Assembly (NCBI GenBank): GCA_022560735.1
Contig: JADFSO010000001.1
Span: forward strand, 208,953 to 263,716
DNA from: Pseudomonadota bacterium
Lineage (GTDB): Bacteria > Pseudomonadota > Gammaproteobacteria > Steroidobacterales > MnTg04
Reading direction: 5' to 3'
DNA: 54,764 nucleotides
In this document: piece by piece, positions 38,512-47,676 of the stretch
Numbering within the stretch: the first letter of the stretch is position 1
Layout of the letters: each line of letters starts with the position of its first letter
Notes under the pieces: generated by a model
Database searches by the model: none
Seen by the model: only the letters and a program-made list of their open reading frames with translations
What the model was told of the DNA's origin: nothing
Program-made: the position numbers and the translations under genes

Positions 38512-40184
38512 GCGTTATTCTCCCAGCGTTGCGGATCGGAAAAAGTAATTCTGAAGATACTGCCGCCAGCGGGTCGTGGCTGGTAGATCAGCGTCGCCCG
38601 GTTGCATTCGCAAAGTTCACGGCAAATAAACAAACCGAGACCGGTGCCGCCGTGCTCGCCGGTAAAAAACGGTTCGAAAATGCGCTCGGCATCGGTTTCC
38701 GATATGCCTTTGCCGCGGTCGCCGACCTCCAGGTAAGGACGTTCGGAACCGCGCAAGCGGCCGATTTTCAGGTCGATCGGCCCGTCGTCGGGACAGGCGT
38801 ACTTGATTGCGTTTTCGCACAGGTTCCACAACACCTGGTGCAGATGGCCGGGATCGATCTGCACCTCGGGGGCCGGGCCTTCGCTGGCAACCCGGAGCCG
38901 GCTGCGGTCCACCTGCTGGGTCTGGCTGAACTCATCGGCAAAATCGGCCACCCAGTGTTCGAGTTGCAGCCGCTCCGGCGCCGTGGTGTCGCGGCTGGAC
39001 AATTGCAGTATGTTGTCGATGATCTGGCTGACTCTTTGTCCATTGGTATGGATGATGTCGGTCAGCCGCCGCTCGGTGCTGGTCATGACCGCGGATTCCC
39101 TGAGCAACTGGGCCGCATGGCTCATTGCGCCAACCGGGTTACGGACTTCATGGGCGATGCTGGCGGTCAGCCGGCCCAGTGCAGCGAGTTTCGATTGCTG
39201 AACTTTTTCCGCCAGCATGCTGGTGTCTTCGAGGAAAATCAGCATCGCGTCGCCACCGCTTTCCTGCAACGGCGCAAACTGGGGGTTGATCACGCGATCT
39301 CCATCGGCGGCGATAAACGAAGGCTGCGCCTGGCGGAATTCTTCCGGGTTCCGCCGCCACGCTTTTAGCAACATGTATAGCCGCGGCGAGACTTCGGACA
39401 AGTGCCTGGCGGGTTGGCGGCGCTTTGAGCCCAGGATACTGGCTGCCGAGGCATTCATCAGCCGAACCTGGTTGTCCTTGTCCACGACGACGATGCTTTC
39501 CCGCAAATGCTGGACGATGTACTGGTTCAGTTCCGCGAGGTTCGCCAGGTCGACTCCGCGTTGTCTGGCCAGGTCTTCCGTTTCCTGTATCCGGCGCGCC
39601 ACCGGATCCATCAACAAGGCCATGGTCAGGATAATTCCGCTGAGCAATCCGGCCGCGGTAAAGTCCTTGGCGAGTGGCGGTGTGTCGAGGAATATCCATG
39701 CCTGGTCCCCGAGTATTGCCAGTACCGCCAAAGACCCGGCCAGCAGGGTTCTTTTTCTCGGCAGGACCAGCGCGCTGGCGCCGATGACGATGATCAGCAG
39801 GTTGGCCAGGCCTGAACTGATGCCGCCGCTGGCATGGCTCAACGCCGTGATTACGACTATATCGAACGCCACGGACCACGATATCTGGGAGATTCGCGAT
39901 GGCCAGCGGCGCGCTACCGCAGCCATGTTGCTGATACCGATTCCCAGGTACAAGCCACAGATCGCAACGAACAGCGTCGGGTACTGGGCGCCGAAAATCC
40001 TGGGTTGATCGGCGCTGGCAAAAAGCATCAACAGCAATACCGCGACCAGGACCCGGAATACATTCAGTAGCTGCAGAATTCTCCAACTGAGATCGTCGGT
40101 GTCCTGACGGGTAACCGGCGCAGTCAGAGCCGCTTTGGTCGGGGCCGGACGACTCACTTCGCCGATGCTGGAGCTTGCCTGCAT
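38508..40184 (-). CDS. pilS: sensor histidine kinase PilS
   Basis: 558 residues from the ATG at 40184, preceded by GGAATGAGGCACCC; the frame is open to 40262 but without a ribosome site. An N-terminal membrane domain with about six helices (about 45-215; e.g. ILQLLNVFRVLVAVLLLMLF) is followed by a PAS-like domain (about 225-330), a HisKA dimerisation box with TASIAHEVRNPVGAMSH (phosphorylated His), and a HATPase domain with the N box LWNLCENAIKYA and G boxes EVGDRGKGIS and GGTGLGLFICRELCE. PilS senses pilin level in the inner membrane and phosphorylates PilR. It is divergent from sucC. Confidence 0.95.
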   Translation of the reverse strand: MQASSSIGEVSRPAPTKAALTAPVTRQDTDDLSWRILQLLNVFRVLVAVLLLMLFASADQPRIFGAQYPTLFVAICGLYLGIGISNMAAVARRWPSRISQISWSVAFDIVVITALSHASGGISSGLANLLIIVIGASALVLPRKRTLLAGSLAVLAILGDQAWIFLDTPPLAKDFTAAGLLSGIILTMALLMDPVARRIQETEDLARQRGVDLANLAELNQYIVQHLRESIVVVDKDNQVRLMNASAASILGSKRRQPARHLSEVSPRLYMLLKAWRRNPEEFRQAQPSFIAADGDRVINPQFAPLQESGGDAMLIFLEDTSMLAEKVQQSKLAALGRLTASIAHEVRNPVGAMSHAAQLLRESAVMTSTERRLTDIIHTNGQRVSQIIDNILQLSSRDTTAPERLQLEHWVADFADEFSQTQQVDRSRLRVASEGPAPEVQIDPGHLHQVLWNLCENAIKYACPDDGPIDLKIGRLRGSERPYLEVGDRGKGISETDAERIFEPFFTGEHGGTGLGLFICRELCECNRATLIYQPRPAGGSIFRITFSDPQRWENNA

Positions 40185-40256
40185 GGGTGCCTCATTCCGT
40201 GGCTGGCGTTTTGCCGTGCCCATTGTAGAAGCAAAGGCCGCCAGGCCCAAACAGCT

Positions 40257-40285
40257 TTGCACAAGCAGGGGATTTGCTCCACAAT
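40257..40285 (+). promoter_or_regulatory. candidate promoter of sucCD
   Basis: TTGCAC (40257-40262), 17-base spacer, CACAAT (40280-40285). It lies in the 134-base divergent region between pilS and sucC, giving a leader of about 27 bases before the sucC ATG. Moderate matches only. Confidence 0.35.
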
Positions 40286-40318
40286 ACGCGCCTTCTGAAA
40301 ACCCGGATCCGCCGCCAG

Positions 40319-41479
<1,161 letters not shown>

Positions 41480-41503
41480 GCAAACCGGAAACTGCAAAGA
41501 GCG

Positions 41504-42376
41504 ATGGGCATACTCGTTAATAAAGACAGCAAGGTCATTTGCCAGGGGTTTACCGGGCGCCAGGGCAGTTTTCATTCCCGGCAGAGCATCGAATACGGGA
41601 CCAGAATGGTCGGTGGCGTAACGCCCGGCCGCGGCGGCGAGACCCACCTGGACCTGCCGGTCTTCGATACGGTACACCAGGCCGTCGCGGAAACAGGAGC
41701 CGAGGTCAGCATGATCTATGTGCCGGCGCCACATGCCGCCGACGCGATCCTCGAAGCTGCCGATGGCGGTATCAAACTGGTGGTTTGCATCACCGAGGGC
41801 GTTCCCGTTCTGGACATGGTGCGGGTAAAAGCGACGTTGAGCGATTATGACTGCCGGCTGATCGGGCCAAATTGCCCGGGTATCATTACGCCGGGCGAGT
41901 GCAAGATAGGCATTATGCCGGGTTTTATTCATCAGCCAGGCAAGGTTGGCGTGGTGTCGCGATCTGGGACGCTGACCTATGAAGCGGTTTATCAGACCAC
42001 CTGCAACGGGCTTGGCCAGACGACCTGCATCGGTATCGGCGGCGACCCGGTCCGGGGCATGAATTTCATCGACTGTCTCGAGCTGTTCGAGGCGGACCCG
42101 GCGACCGCAGGCATTATCATGGTCGGCGAGATCGGCGGCACCGATGAAGAAGCCGCGGCCGCCTACATCGAGCAACAGGTCAGCAAACCGGTTGTGGCAT
42201 ACATTGCCGGCGTTACTGCACCCCCGGGCAAGCGCATGGGTCATGCCGGGGCGATCATCTCGGGTGGCACCGGTACCGCGGAGGAGAAATTCAAGGCGCT
42301 GAACGCGGCCGGCGTTACCACGGTGCGTTCGCCGGCGGAGATGGGCAGCGCCATGTTGCAGCGACTGGGTGGCTGA
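41504..42376 (+). CDS. sucD: succinyl-CoA synthetase alpha subunit
   Basis: 290 residues (E. coli 289). The CoA-binding N-terminal domain has [19 protein letters not shown] near 12 and [20 protein letters not shown] near 39; the ligase domain contains the phosphorylated active-site His in [18 protein letters not shown] near 246 and [20 protein letters not shown] near 120. It binds CoA and carries the phosphohistidine of the reaction. It is the second gene of the sucCD operon; the ATG at 41504 is preceded by AAGAGCG. nadE starts 42 bases after its stop. Confidence 0.97.
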   Translation: MGILVNKDSKVICQGFTGRQGSFHSRQSIEYGTRMVGGVTPGRGGETHLDLPVFDTVHQAVAETGAEVSMIYVPAPHAADAILEAADGGIKLVVCITEGVPVLDMVRVKATLSDYDCRLIGPNCPGIITPGECKIGIMPGFIHQPGKVGVVSRSGTLTYEAVYQTTCNGLGQTTCIGIGGDPVRGMNFIDCLELFEADPATAGIIMVGEIGGTDEEAAAAYIEQQVSKPVVAYIAGVTAPPGKRMGHAGAIISGGTGTAEEKFKALNAAGVTTVRSPAEMGSAMLQRLGG

Positions 42377-42418
42377 AAGACCTGCGCTGCTGTCCGCGCA
42401 ATCAACAACCGGCGAGCA

Positions 42419-44077
42419 ATGAATAACCCTTCCAACGCCAAAGAATCCCAAACCAGGCAAATCACGATTGCGCTGGCGCAGATCGGCATGACCGTCGGCG
42501 ATGTGCCGGGCAATACCCGGCGGGTCATCGAGACCGCCCACCGCGCTCGTGACCAGTTGCACGCCCAGCTGGTGGTATTCCCCGAATGCACGCTGACCGG
42601 TTACCCGCCGGAAGATCTCCTGTTTCACAAGCAACTGAGGCGGCAGGTCGCCGACGGCCTGGATACGCTGGTGGCGGAGCTGGAAGGCGTCCAGGTCCTG
42701 GTCGGCTATCCCGAGTACACCGGGCAAGGTATCTATAATTCGCTGACCCTGATCGGCGGCGGCAAGCAAAGCGTGAATTACCGCAAAAAATATTTGCCCA
42801 ATTTCGCGGTGTTCGATGAAGAACGCTATTTCCTGGCCGGGGACGAAGCAAAGACCATCGATATCGGCGGCATCAGGCTGGGCCTGGCATTGTGCGAGGA
42901 TATCTGGCACGCAGGTACGGTGGAAGCTGCCCGTGATATCGGCGCCGAGGCGCTGATCATCACCAATGGCTCACCCTACGAAATCCGCAGCCAGTCCCGG
43001 CGGCGGGCCTTGCTGGCGGAACGCAGCAGCGGCAGCGGGATGCCGATGATTTACCTGAACCTGATCGGCGGTCAGGATGAACTGGTGTTTGACGGGGGTT
43101 CCATGGCCCTCGATGCAATGGGCAAGACGGTGTTTCAAGCACCCCAGTTTGAAGAAGGCGTCTATCCGCTGGAACTGCGCGCCGGACCGGATGGCGTGGA
43201 AGTGGTGCCGGCGGAAATTTGTCCGGACCTGGAGAAAACCGAAAGCGCGTACCGGGCCATAGTCCTGGGCGTTCGTGACTACGTGATCAATCACGGTTTT
43301 CCCGGTGTGGTCATCGGCCTGTCCGGTGGTATCGACTCGGCGCTGACCCTTGCCATTGCCGTGGACGCGCTGGGCGCCGAGCAGGTTCAGACAGTCATGA
43401 TGCCATCGCGCTTTACCGCCGATATCAGCACCGAGGACGCCGCCGAACAGGCGCGAACGATGGATGTTCAGTATCATGTGTTGCCGATCGAGGATATTTT
43501 TAGCTGTATTCTGGATACGCTTGCGCCATTTTTTGCGGATTTGCCGGCGGATACCGCCGAAGAAAACATCCAGGCTCGCAGCCGGGGCATAATCCTGATG
43601 GCGATTTCGAACAAGACCGGGAAAATGCTCCTGACCACCGGCAACAAGAGCGAAATGGCGGTCGGGTATGCCACTTTGTACGGCGATATGGCCGGCGGGT
43701 TCGCACCGATCAAGGATTGCTCAAAAACCCTGGTTTATGAACTGGCCAGGTATCGCAATTCCCTGGGTCGGGTCATACCGGAGCGCGTGCTGACCCGCGA
43801 ACCCTCTGCGGAACTGCGCGCCGGTCAGAAAGACAGCGACCATCTGCCGCCCTACGATATTCTCGATCCGATACTCGAGGCGCTGGTCGAGGAAAACCTG
43901 TCGGTGGACGAGATTTGCGAACGGGGTTTCGAGCGAGCCACGGTCGGCAAGGTACTGGCGATGGTTCAGCGCAACGAATACAAAAGACGCCAGGCGCCGC
44001 CGGGCGTGCGCATCAGCAGCCGCGCTTTTGGACGCGACTGGCGTTATCCGATTACCTCTGGATACAAGGCCAGCTAG
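42419..44077 (+). CDS. nadE: glutamine-dependent NAD+ synthase NadE
   Basis: 552 residues in two domains. The N-terminal nitrilase-type glutaminase (about 18-265) has the Glu-Lys-Cys triad in FPECTLTGYPPEDLL, NYRKKYLPNFAVFDE and LALCEDIWHAG. The C-terminal NAD synthase domain (about 280-552) has the ATP-pyrophosphatase loop GLSGGIDSALTLAIAVDALG and TTGNKSEMAVGYATLYGDM. It converts deamido-NAD+ to NAD+ with ammonia channelled from glutamine. It is longer than the ammonia-only E. coli enzyme (275) and matches the two-domain form of many proteobacteria. The gene converges with bamD, nine bases apart. Confidence 0.97.
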   Translation: MNNPSNAKESQTRQITIALAQIGMTVGDVPGNTRRVIETAHRARDQLHAQLVVFPECTLTGYPPEDLLFHKQLRRQVADGLDTLVAELEGVQVLVGYPEYTGQGIYNSLTLIGGGKQSVNYRKKYLPNFAVFDEERYFLAGDEAKTIDIGGIRLGLALCEDIWHAGTVEAARDIGAEALIITNGSPYEIRSQSRRRALLAERSSGSGMPMIYLNLIGGQDELVFDGGSMALDAMGKTVFQAPQFEEGVYPLELRAGPDGVEVVPAEICPDLEKTESAYRAIVLGVRDYVINHGFPGVVIGLSGGIDSALTLAIAVDALGAEQVQTVMMPSRFTADISTEDAAEQARTMDVQYHVLPIEDIFSCILDTLAPFFADLPADTAEENIQARSRGIILMAISNKTGKMLLTTGNKSEMAVGYATLYGDMAGGFAPIKDCSKTLVYELARYRNSLGRVIPERVLTREPSAELRAGQKDSDHLPPYDILDPILEALVEENLSVDEICERGFERATVGKVLAMVQRNEYKRRQAPPGVRISSRAFGRDWRYPITSGYKAS

Positions 44078-44086
44078 AAGTCTGCG

Positions 44087-44863
44087 CTAGTCTGTGCTGG
44101 ACATCGCGACCTCGAGCCGCTCGGTGTTGAGTCGCAAAACATCCCGCGTCTGTTGCGCCATCTCGTGCAGGTCGAGCTTTTCATAGGCATCGATCATCAC
44201 GCCAAGCGCATCGGCTACCGAGGTCGTGCCCTGGTACTCGATCATTACGTTCTGGGCGCGTTTCAGCGCCGCGACATACGCGCCGCGCTCCATGTAGTAC
44301 CTCGCGACGTGAATCTCGTATCTGGCCAGGTAGTTTTGCAGGTAAATCATCCTTTGCCGGGCATTGGCCACATAAGGACTATCCGGAAAATTCGTCACCA
44401 GGTAGTGAAAATTATTGAAAGAGGTTTGTGCCGAGCGCGGCGGACGTTCGGTCGGGTCAACCTTGAACAAGCGGAAAAGCCGGTTGGGTTTCTTGGGAAA
44501 AAAGACCAGGCCCTTGATGTAATTGGCGTAATCGACCCGCGGGTGGGTCGGGTTTTCCAGGATGAACTGATCCGCCGCGTCCACCGCCGCATCGGGTTCG
44601 CGGTTCATGTAATAACAAAAAATGATGTCGAGCTGGGCTTGTTTGGTGTGGTTCGAGAAAGGATACCGGCCCTCCAGCCGCTCAAATCGCATGATCGCGT
44701 TCCCGTAGTTCCCGGTAACCATGCTTTGTCTTGCTTTTTCGTACAGCTTTATCGCGCCCAGGTTCGGGTCGACTTGCTTTGGACTGCCGCCGCAGCCGGA
44801 CAGCGTCGCGGCCAGCATCAGTGCGGTCAGGCAGCGAATTATTGGAAGCTCTGGTCTATTCAT
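44087..44863 (-). CDS. bamD: outer-membrane assembly lipoprotein BamD
   Basis: 258 residues from the ATG at 44863; an in-frame ATG at 44884 would add seven residues (MDSHLAP). The N-terminus is a lipoprotein signal ending in the lipobox LSGC, with Gly-Gly following. TPR repeats fill the rest: AIKLYEKARQSMVTGNYGNA, FSNHTKQAQLDIIFCYYM, DQFILENPTHPRVDYANYIKG, SFNNFHYLVTNFPDSPYVANA and ARYYMERGAYVAALKRAQNV, the usual five. BamD is essential in the BAM complex that folds outer-membrane proteins. It is divergent from rluD, as in E. coli. Both candidate start codons lie inside a perfect 22-base inverted repeat, which makes the start unusual; neither has a clear ribosome binding site. A TATACT box at 44952-44957 (reverse) may be its -10. 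Confidence 0.94.
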   Translation of the reverse strand: MNRPELPIIRCLTALMLAATLSGCGGSPKQVDPNLGAIKLYEKARQSMVTGNYGNAIMRFERLEGRYPFSNHTKQAQLDIIFCYYMNREPDAAVDAADQFILENPTHPRVDYANYIKGLVFFPKKPNRLFRLFKVDPTERPPRSAQTSFNNFHYLVTNFPDSPYVANARQRMIYLQNYLARYEIHVARYYMERGAYVAALKRAQNVMIEYQGTTSVADALGVMIDAYEKLDLHEMAQQTRDVLRLNTERLEVAMSSTD

Positions 44864-44902
44864 GGGCGCAAGATGCGAATCCATGAATAGACCAGAGCTT
44901 CC
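44844..44902. repeat. perfect 22-bp inverted repeat at the bamD start
   Basis: Arms 44844-44865 and 44881-44902 are exact reverse complements over 22 bases. The 15-base spacer has a nested CGCA-AGA-TGCG stem, so the whole forms a long near-continuous hairpin. Because the left arm encodes the bamD N-terminus on the reverse strand, the right arm encodes the same MNRPELP on the plus strand. Both possible bamD ATGs lie in the stem. Confidence 0.95.
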
Positions 44903-44998
44903 TTTGTCCAAATCAGCCACATTATTTCCTGCGGGTTTAGCGGGGCCACGAAGTATACCGTAAACTGCGCGGGGTTCAGCCACATCGGTCGGGATGCA

Positions 44999-45970
44999 GT
45001 GACAGAAAGCCGCGTACACAATCTGGTCATACCGTCGGATCAGGCAGGTTACCGTTTGGACCAGGTCCTGGCCCGATTGTTTCCGCAGTTTTCGCGGAGC
45101 CGCATCAAGCAATGGATTGAGAGCGGCGATGTACTGCTGGATGGCCAGCCGACTCGCCCGAGACAGAAGCTGACGGGTGGCGAGCAGGTGCTGATTCGCG
45201 AGTCCCTGGAGCCGCGGACCGTCGATCGGCCACAGCACATCCCGCTGGAGATAGTGGACGAGAGCGATGATTTCCTGGTGATCAACAAGCCGGTCGGGCT
45301 GGTCGTGCACCCGGGCGCCGGCAACCCGGATGGCACCTTGGTCAATGCCTTGTTGAATTTTGACGCGCGACTCGAAGCGCTGCCAAGGGCGGGGATCGTC
45401 CACCGGCTGGACAAGGGTACCAGCGGTTTGTTGGTGGTCGCCCGCGATGCCGAAATCCAGCAACAGTTCAGCGATATGCTGGCGCGCCGGGAGATTATCC
45501 GCGAGTATCAGGCCGTTTGCCTGGGCGTGCTGACCGCGGGCGGGACCGTGGACCAGCCGCTCGATCGCCACCGGAACGACCGTCGGAAAATGGCCGTTCG
45601 ACCCGGGGGCCGGAATGCGGTCACCCATTACCGCGTGATCGAACGGTTTCGCGGGCATAGCCATGTCCGGGTCAACCTCGAGACCGGGCGCACCCACCAG
45701 ATTCGCGTGCATTTCGCTTACCTGCGCCATGCCCTGATCGGCGATCCCGTTTATGGCGGCCGCCTCGCAATACCGGCAGGAGCCAGCGAAGAACTGGCGG
45801 ATACCCTGCGCAATTTCAGCCACCAGGCCCTGCATGCCGGTCGTCTGGCCTTGTCCCACCCGCGCAGCGGCAAAGCTTTGGATTGGGGCGCCGAAGTCCC
45901 GGTGGATTTCGCTGCGCTGATCCAGGTGCTGCGCGAGGACGCGGCAAACAGGAACGGCGCGCGAAGGTGA
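44999..45970 (+). CDS. rluD: 23S rRNA pseudouridine(1911/1915/1917) synthase RluD
   Basis: 323 residues (E. coli 326). An S4 domain at the N-terminus (YRLDQVLARLFPQFSRSRIKQWI near 18) precedes the RluA-family catalytic domain. The catalytic Asp is in GIVHRLDKGTSGLLVVAR near residue 135; INKPVGLVVHPGAGNPDGTLV near 98 and GRTHQIRVHFAYL near 228 are family motifs. It makes pseudouridines in helix 69 of 23S rRNA, important for subunit joining. The start is GTG at 44999, after a 114-base divergent region with bamD. Its stop overlaps the pgeF start (GTGA). Confidence 0.96.
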   Translation: MTESRVHNLVIPSDQAGYRLDQVLARLFPQFSRSRIKQWIESGDVLLDGQPTRPRQKLTGGEQVLIRESLEPRTVDRPQHIPLEIVDESDDFLVINKPVGLVVHPGAGNPDGTLVNALLNFDARLEALPRAGIVHRLDKGTSGLLVVARDAEIQQQFSDMLARREIIREYQAVCLGVLTAGGTVDQPLDRHRNDRRKMAVRPGGRNAVTHYRVIERFRGHSHVRVNLETGRTHQIRVHFAYLRHALIGDPVYGGRLAIPAGASEELADTLRNFSHQALHAGRLALSHPRSGKALDWGAEVPVDFAALIQVLREDAANRNGARR

Positions 45971-46701
45971 ACGAAATCGAGCTGATTATCCCGGACTGGC
46001 CGGCGCCGGGGAATGTCCGTGCCTGCGCGACGACACGCATCGGCGGCGTCAGCCGGGCGGAGTTTTCCAGCCTGAACCTTGCAGGCCATGTCGGTGACCG
46101 CGATGACCATGTCGCCGAAAACCGGCAGCGCCTGCGCGGCTTTGCCGGGTTGCCGGCAGAACCGCGGTGGTTGCAGCAGGTACACGGTAACCGGGTTGCC
46201 GATCTTGCGTCCAAGCCAATGCCGGCCGCCGCCGATGCATCGGTCAGCAGCAAGCCAGGTCTGGTCTGTGCGATTCTGAGCGCCGATTGTCTGCCCATTT
46301 TGCTGTGCAGCGTCGATGGCCGGCAGGTTGCCGCGGTACACGCCGGCTGGCGGGGCCTGGCCGGTGGCGTCATCGAAGCGGCATTGAAAAAAATTTCCCG
46401 CGATGGACGACGATTGCTCGCCTGGCTGGGGCCGGCGATCGGGCCGGCCGCGTACCAGGTCGGCGCGAATGTCAGGCAGGCATTGATCGAAAAAAACCGG
46501 GCCAGCGAGGCTTTCTTCACCGAGGATGGCCCCGCTCACTGGAAGATGGATCTGTATGGTCTCGCGCGCCATATACTCGAAGCGCATGGGATCGACGTGT
46601 TTGGCGGCGCTTTTTGTACCTACACCGATGCGCGGCGGTTTTTTTCCTACCGGCGCGACGAAGTTTGCGGGCGACAAGCGTGCATGATCTGGCTGCAGTG
46701 A
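45967..46701 (+). CDS. pgeF: peptidoglycan editing factor PgeF (YfiH, laccase-domain)
   Basis: 244 residues from the GTG at 45967 (E. coli YfiH 243); the frame is open upstream to 45883 inside rluD, but the GTGA overlap is the sensible start. Metal-site residues of the Cu-oxidase_4 domain are visible: VHGNRVAD near 80, SADCLPILLCS near 105 and AAVHAGWRGLAGGVIEAAL near 121. YfiH/PgeF keeps the second residue of peptidoglycan precursors as L-Ala by removing mis-incorporated L-Ser from UDP-MurNAc-L-Ser, so it works with the MurC encoded in the same window. The rluD-pgeF-clpB order is that of E. coli, here with a ZIP transporter inserted before clpB. Confidence 0.94.
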   Translation: MNEIELIIPDWPAPGNVRACATTRIGGVSRAEFSSLNLAGHVGDRDDHVAENRQRLRGFAGLPAEPRWLQQVHGNRVADLASKPMPAAADASVSSKPGLVCAILSADCLPILLCSVDGRQVAAVHAGWRGLAGGVIEAALKKISRDGRRLLAWLGPAIGPAAYQVGANVRQALIEKNRASEAFFTEDGPAHWKMDLYGLARHILEAHGIDVFGGAFCTYTDARRFFSYRRDEVCGRQACMIWLQ

Positions 46702-46789
46702 CAATACGGTACGCTTTGTGCCTTGCCGGCCGGACATCGTTACAATCAGGCGGTCCTGAATGATTGGATTATCAAGGGAATCGAAATAA

Positions 46790-47569
46790 ATGCCGGTATT
46801 GGCCTGGATAATTGTTTTTACCGTCCTCGGCGGCGTGTTGAGCGCGCTGGCCGCCAGCGTGCTGTTGCTGTGTTCGAGTCAGCGGCGCACCGGTCTTTTG
46901 CCGCACCTGGTGAGTTTCGCAACCGGCGCCCTGCTTGGCGCCGCATTTCTCGGTCTGCTCCCGCATGCGCTCGAAGGCGCCGGCGTCGACAGTTACCATC
47001 GAATCGGCGCGACCGTACTGTTTGGCATCCTGGTTTTTTTCCTGCTCGAAAAGCTGGTGCTTTGGCGCCACTGTCACAACGACGATTGCGAAGCACACGG
47101 GCCCAGCGACCAGCACCGCGCGAGCGCTTCCGGCGTGATGATCCTGGTCGGCGACGGCGTGCATAATTTTCTCGATGGCCTGCTGATTGCCGCCGCTTTT
47201 CTGACCGATATACACCTCGGTGTCGTGACCTCCATTGCGGTGATCGCGCATGAAATTCCACAGGAAGTGGGCGATCTCGCGGTCCTGCTCAGCGCAGGGT
47301 TGAAAACAGCTAAAGCATTTACCCTGAATTTACTGGCCAGCCTGACTTCGGTCCTCGGCGGCATCACCGGTTGGGTTCTGCTCGATCAGGCCACGGAATT
47401 GCTGCCCTATGTCCTGGCCATCGCTACGTCGAGTTTTTTGTATATCGCGGTTGCCGATTTGATCCCCGGCTTGCACCGCAATGTCGAAGCCAGGGCCAGC
47501 GTGCTGCAGGTATTGTTGATCGCTGCCGGCGTGTTGGTTGTCGCCGCGACCCACCAGGCGGTCCATTGA
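46790..47569 (+). CDS. ZIP-family divalent metal transporter
   Basis: 259 residues with about eight transmembrane helices (first about 3-25, last about 235-256). The ZIP signature in helices IV and V is present: GVHNFLDGLLIAAAF near residue 120 and AHEIPQEVGDLAVLLSAG near 150, whose His, Asn, Asp and Glu bind the metal. A His/Asp/Cys-rich cytoplasmic loop between helices III and IV (WRHCHNDDCEAHG) is a likely metal sensor or sink. Substrate is probably Zn2+, Fe2+ or Mn2+; it cannot be told from sequence. A TACAAT box at 46741-46746 lies 44 bases upstream. It interrupts the otherwise conserved pgeF-clpB neighbourhood. Confidence 0.93.
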   Translation: MPVLAWIIVFTVLGGVLSALAASVLLLCSSQRRTGLLPHLVSFATGALLGAAFLGLLPHALEGAGVDSYHRIGATVLFGILVFFLLEKLVLWRHCHNDDCEAHGPSDQHRASASGVMILVGDGVHNFLDGLLIAAAFLTDIHLGVVTSIAVIAHEIPQEVGDLAVLLSAGLKTAKAFTLNLLASLTSVLGGITGWVLLDQATELLPYVLAIATSSFLYIAVADLIPGLHRNVEARASVLQVLLIAAGVLVVAATHQAVH

Positions 47570-47582
47570 ACCGCCGCAATAA

Positions 47583-47611
47583 CTTGATTTAGTCCATCGG
47601 AACCCCCATTT
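47583..47611 (+). promoter_or_regulatory. heat-shock (sigma-32) promoter of clpB
   Basis: CTTGATT (47583-47589), a 14-base spacer, CCCCATTT (47604-47611). This matches the sigma-32 consensus CTTGAAA - 13 to 15 bases - CCCCATNT in all but two -35 bases. It is 66 bases upstream of clpB, a classic heat-shock gene. Confidence 0.85.
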
Positions 47612-47625
47612 AACAGGCAATCAGA

Positions 47626-47661
47626 GCCTGGTGCGGAGAGCTTTGCGCCAGGCCGCTTTTT
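47626..47661 (+). terminator. hairpin with T-tract in the clpB leader
   Basis: GCCTGGTGC (47626-47634), a ten-base loop, GCGCCAGGC (47645-47653), a nine-pair stem with one G-U, followed by CGCTTTTTG. It looks like an intrinsic terminator for the ZIP gene but lies downstream of the sigma-32 promoter, so it would be in the clpB leader. The clpB ATG is 16 bases past the T-tract. Confidence 0.6.
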
Positions 47662-47676
47662 GCCGGGGTAGCCACT

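Noticed and set aside
44864..45859. A long upstream extension of the bamD reading frame across rluD
   Set aside because: It would add over 300 residues before the lipoprotein signal, and that region is antisense to the clearly real rluD.
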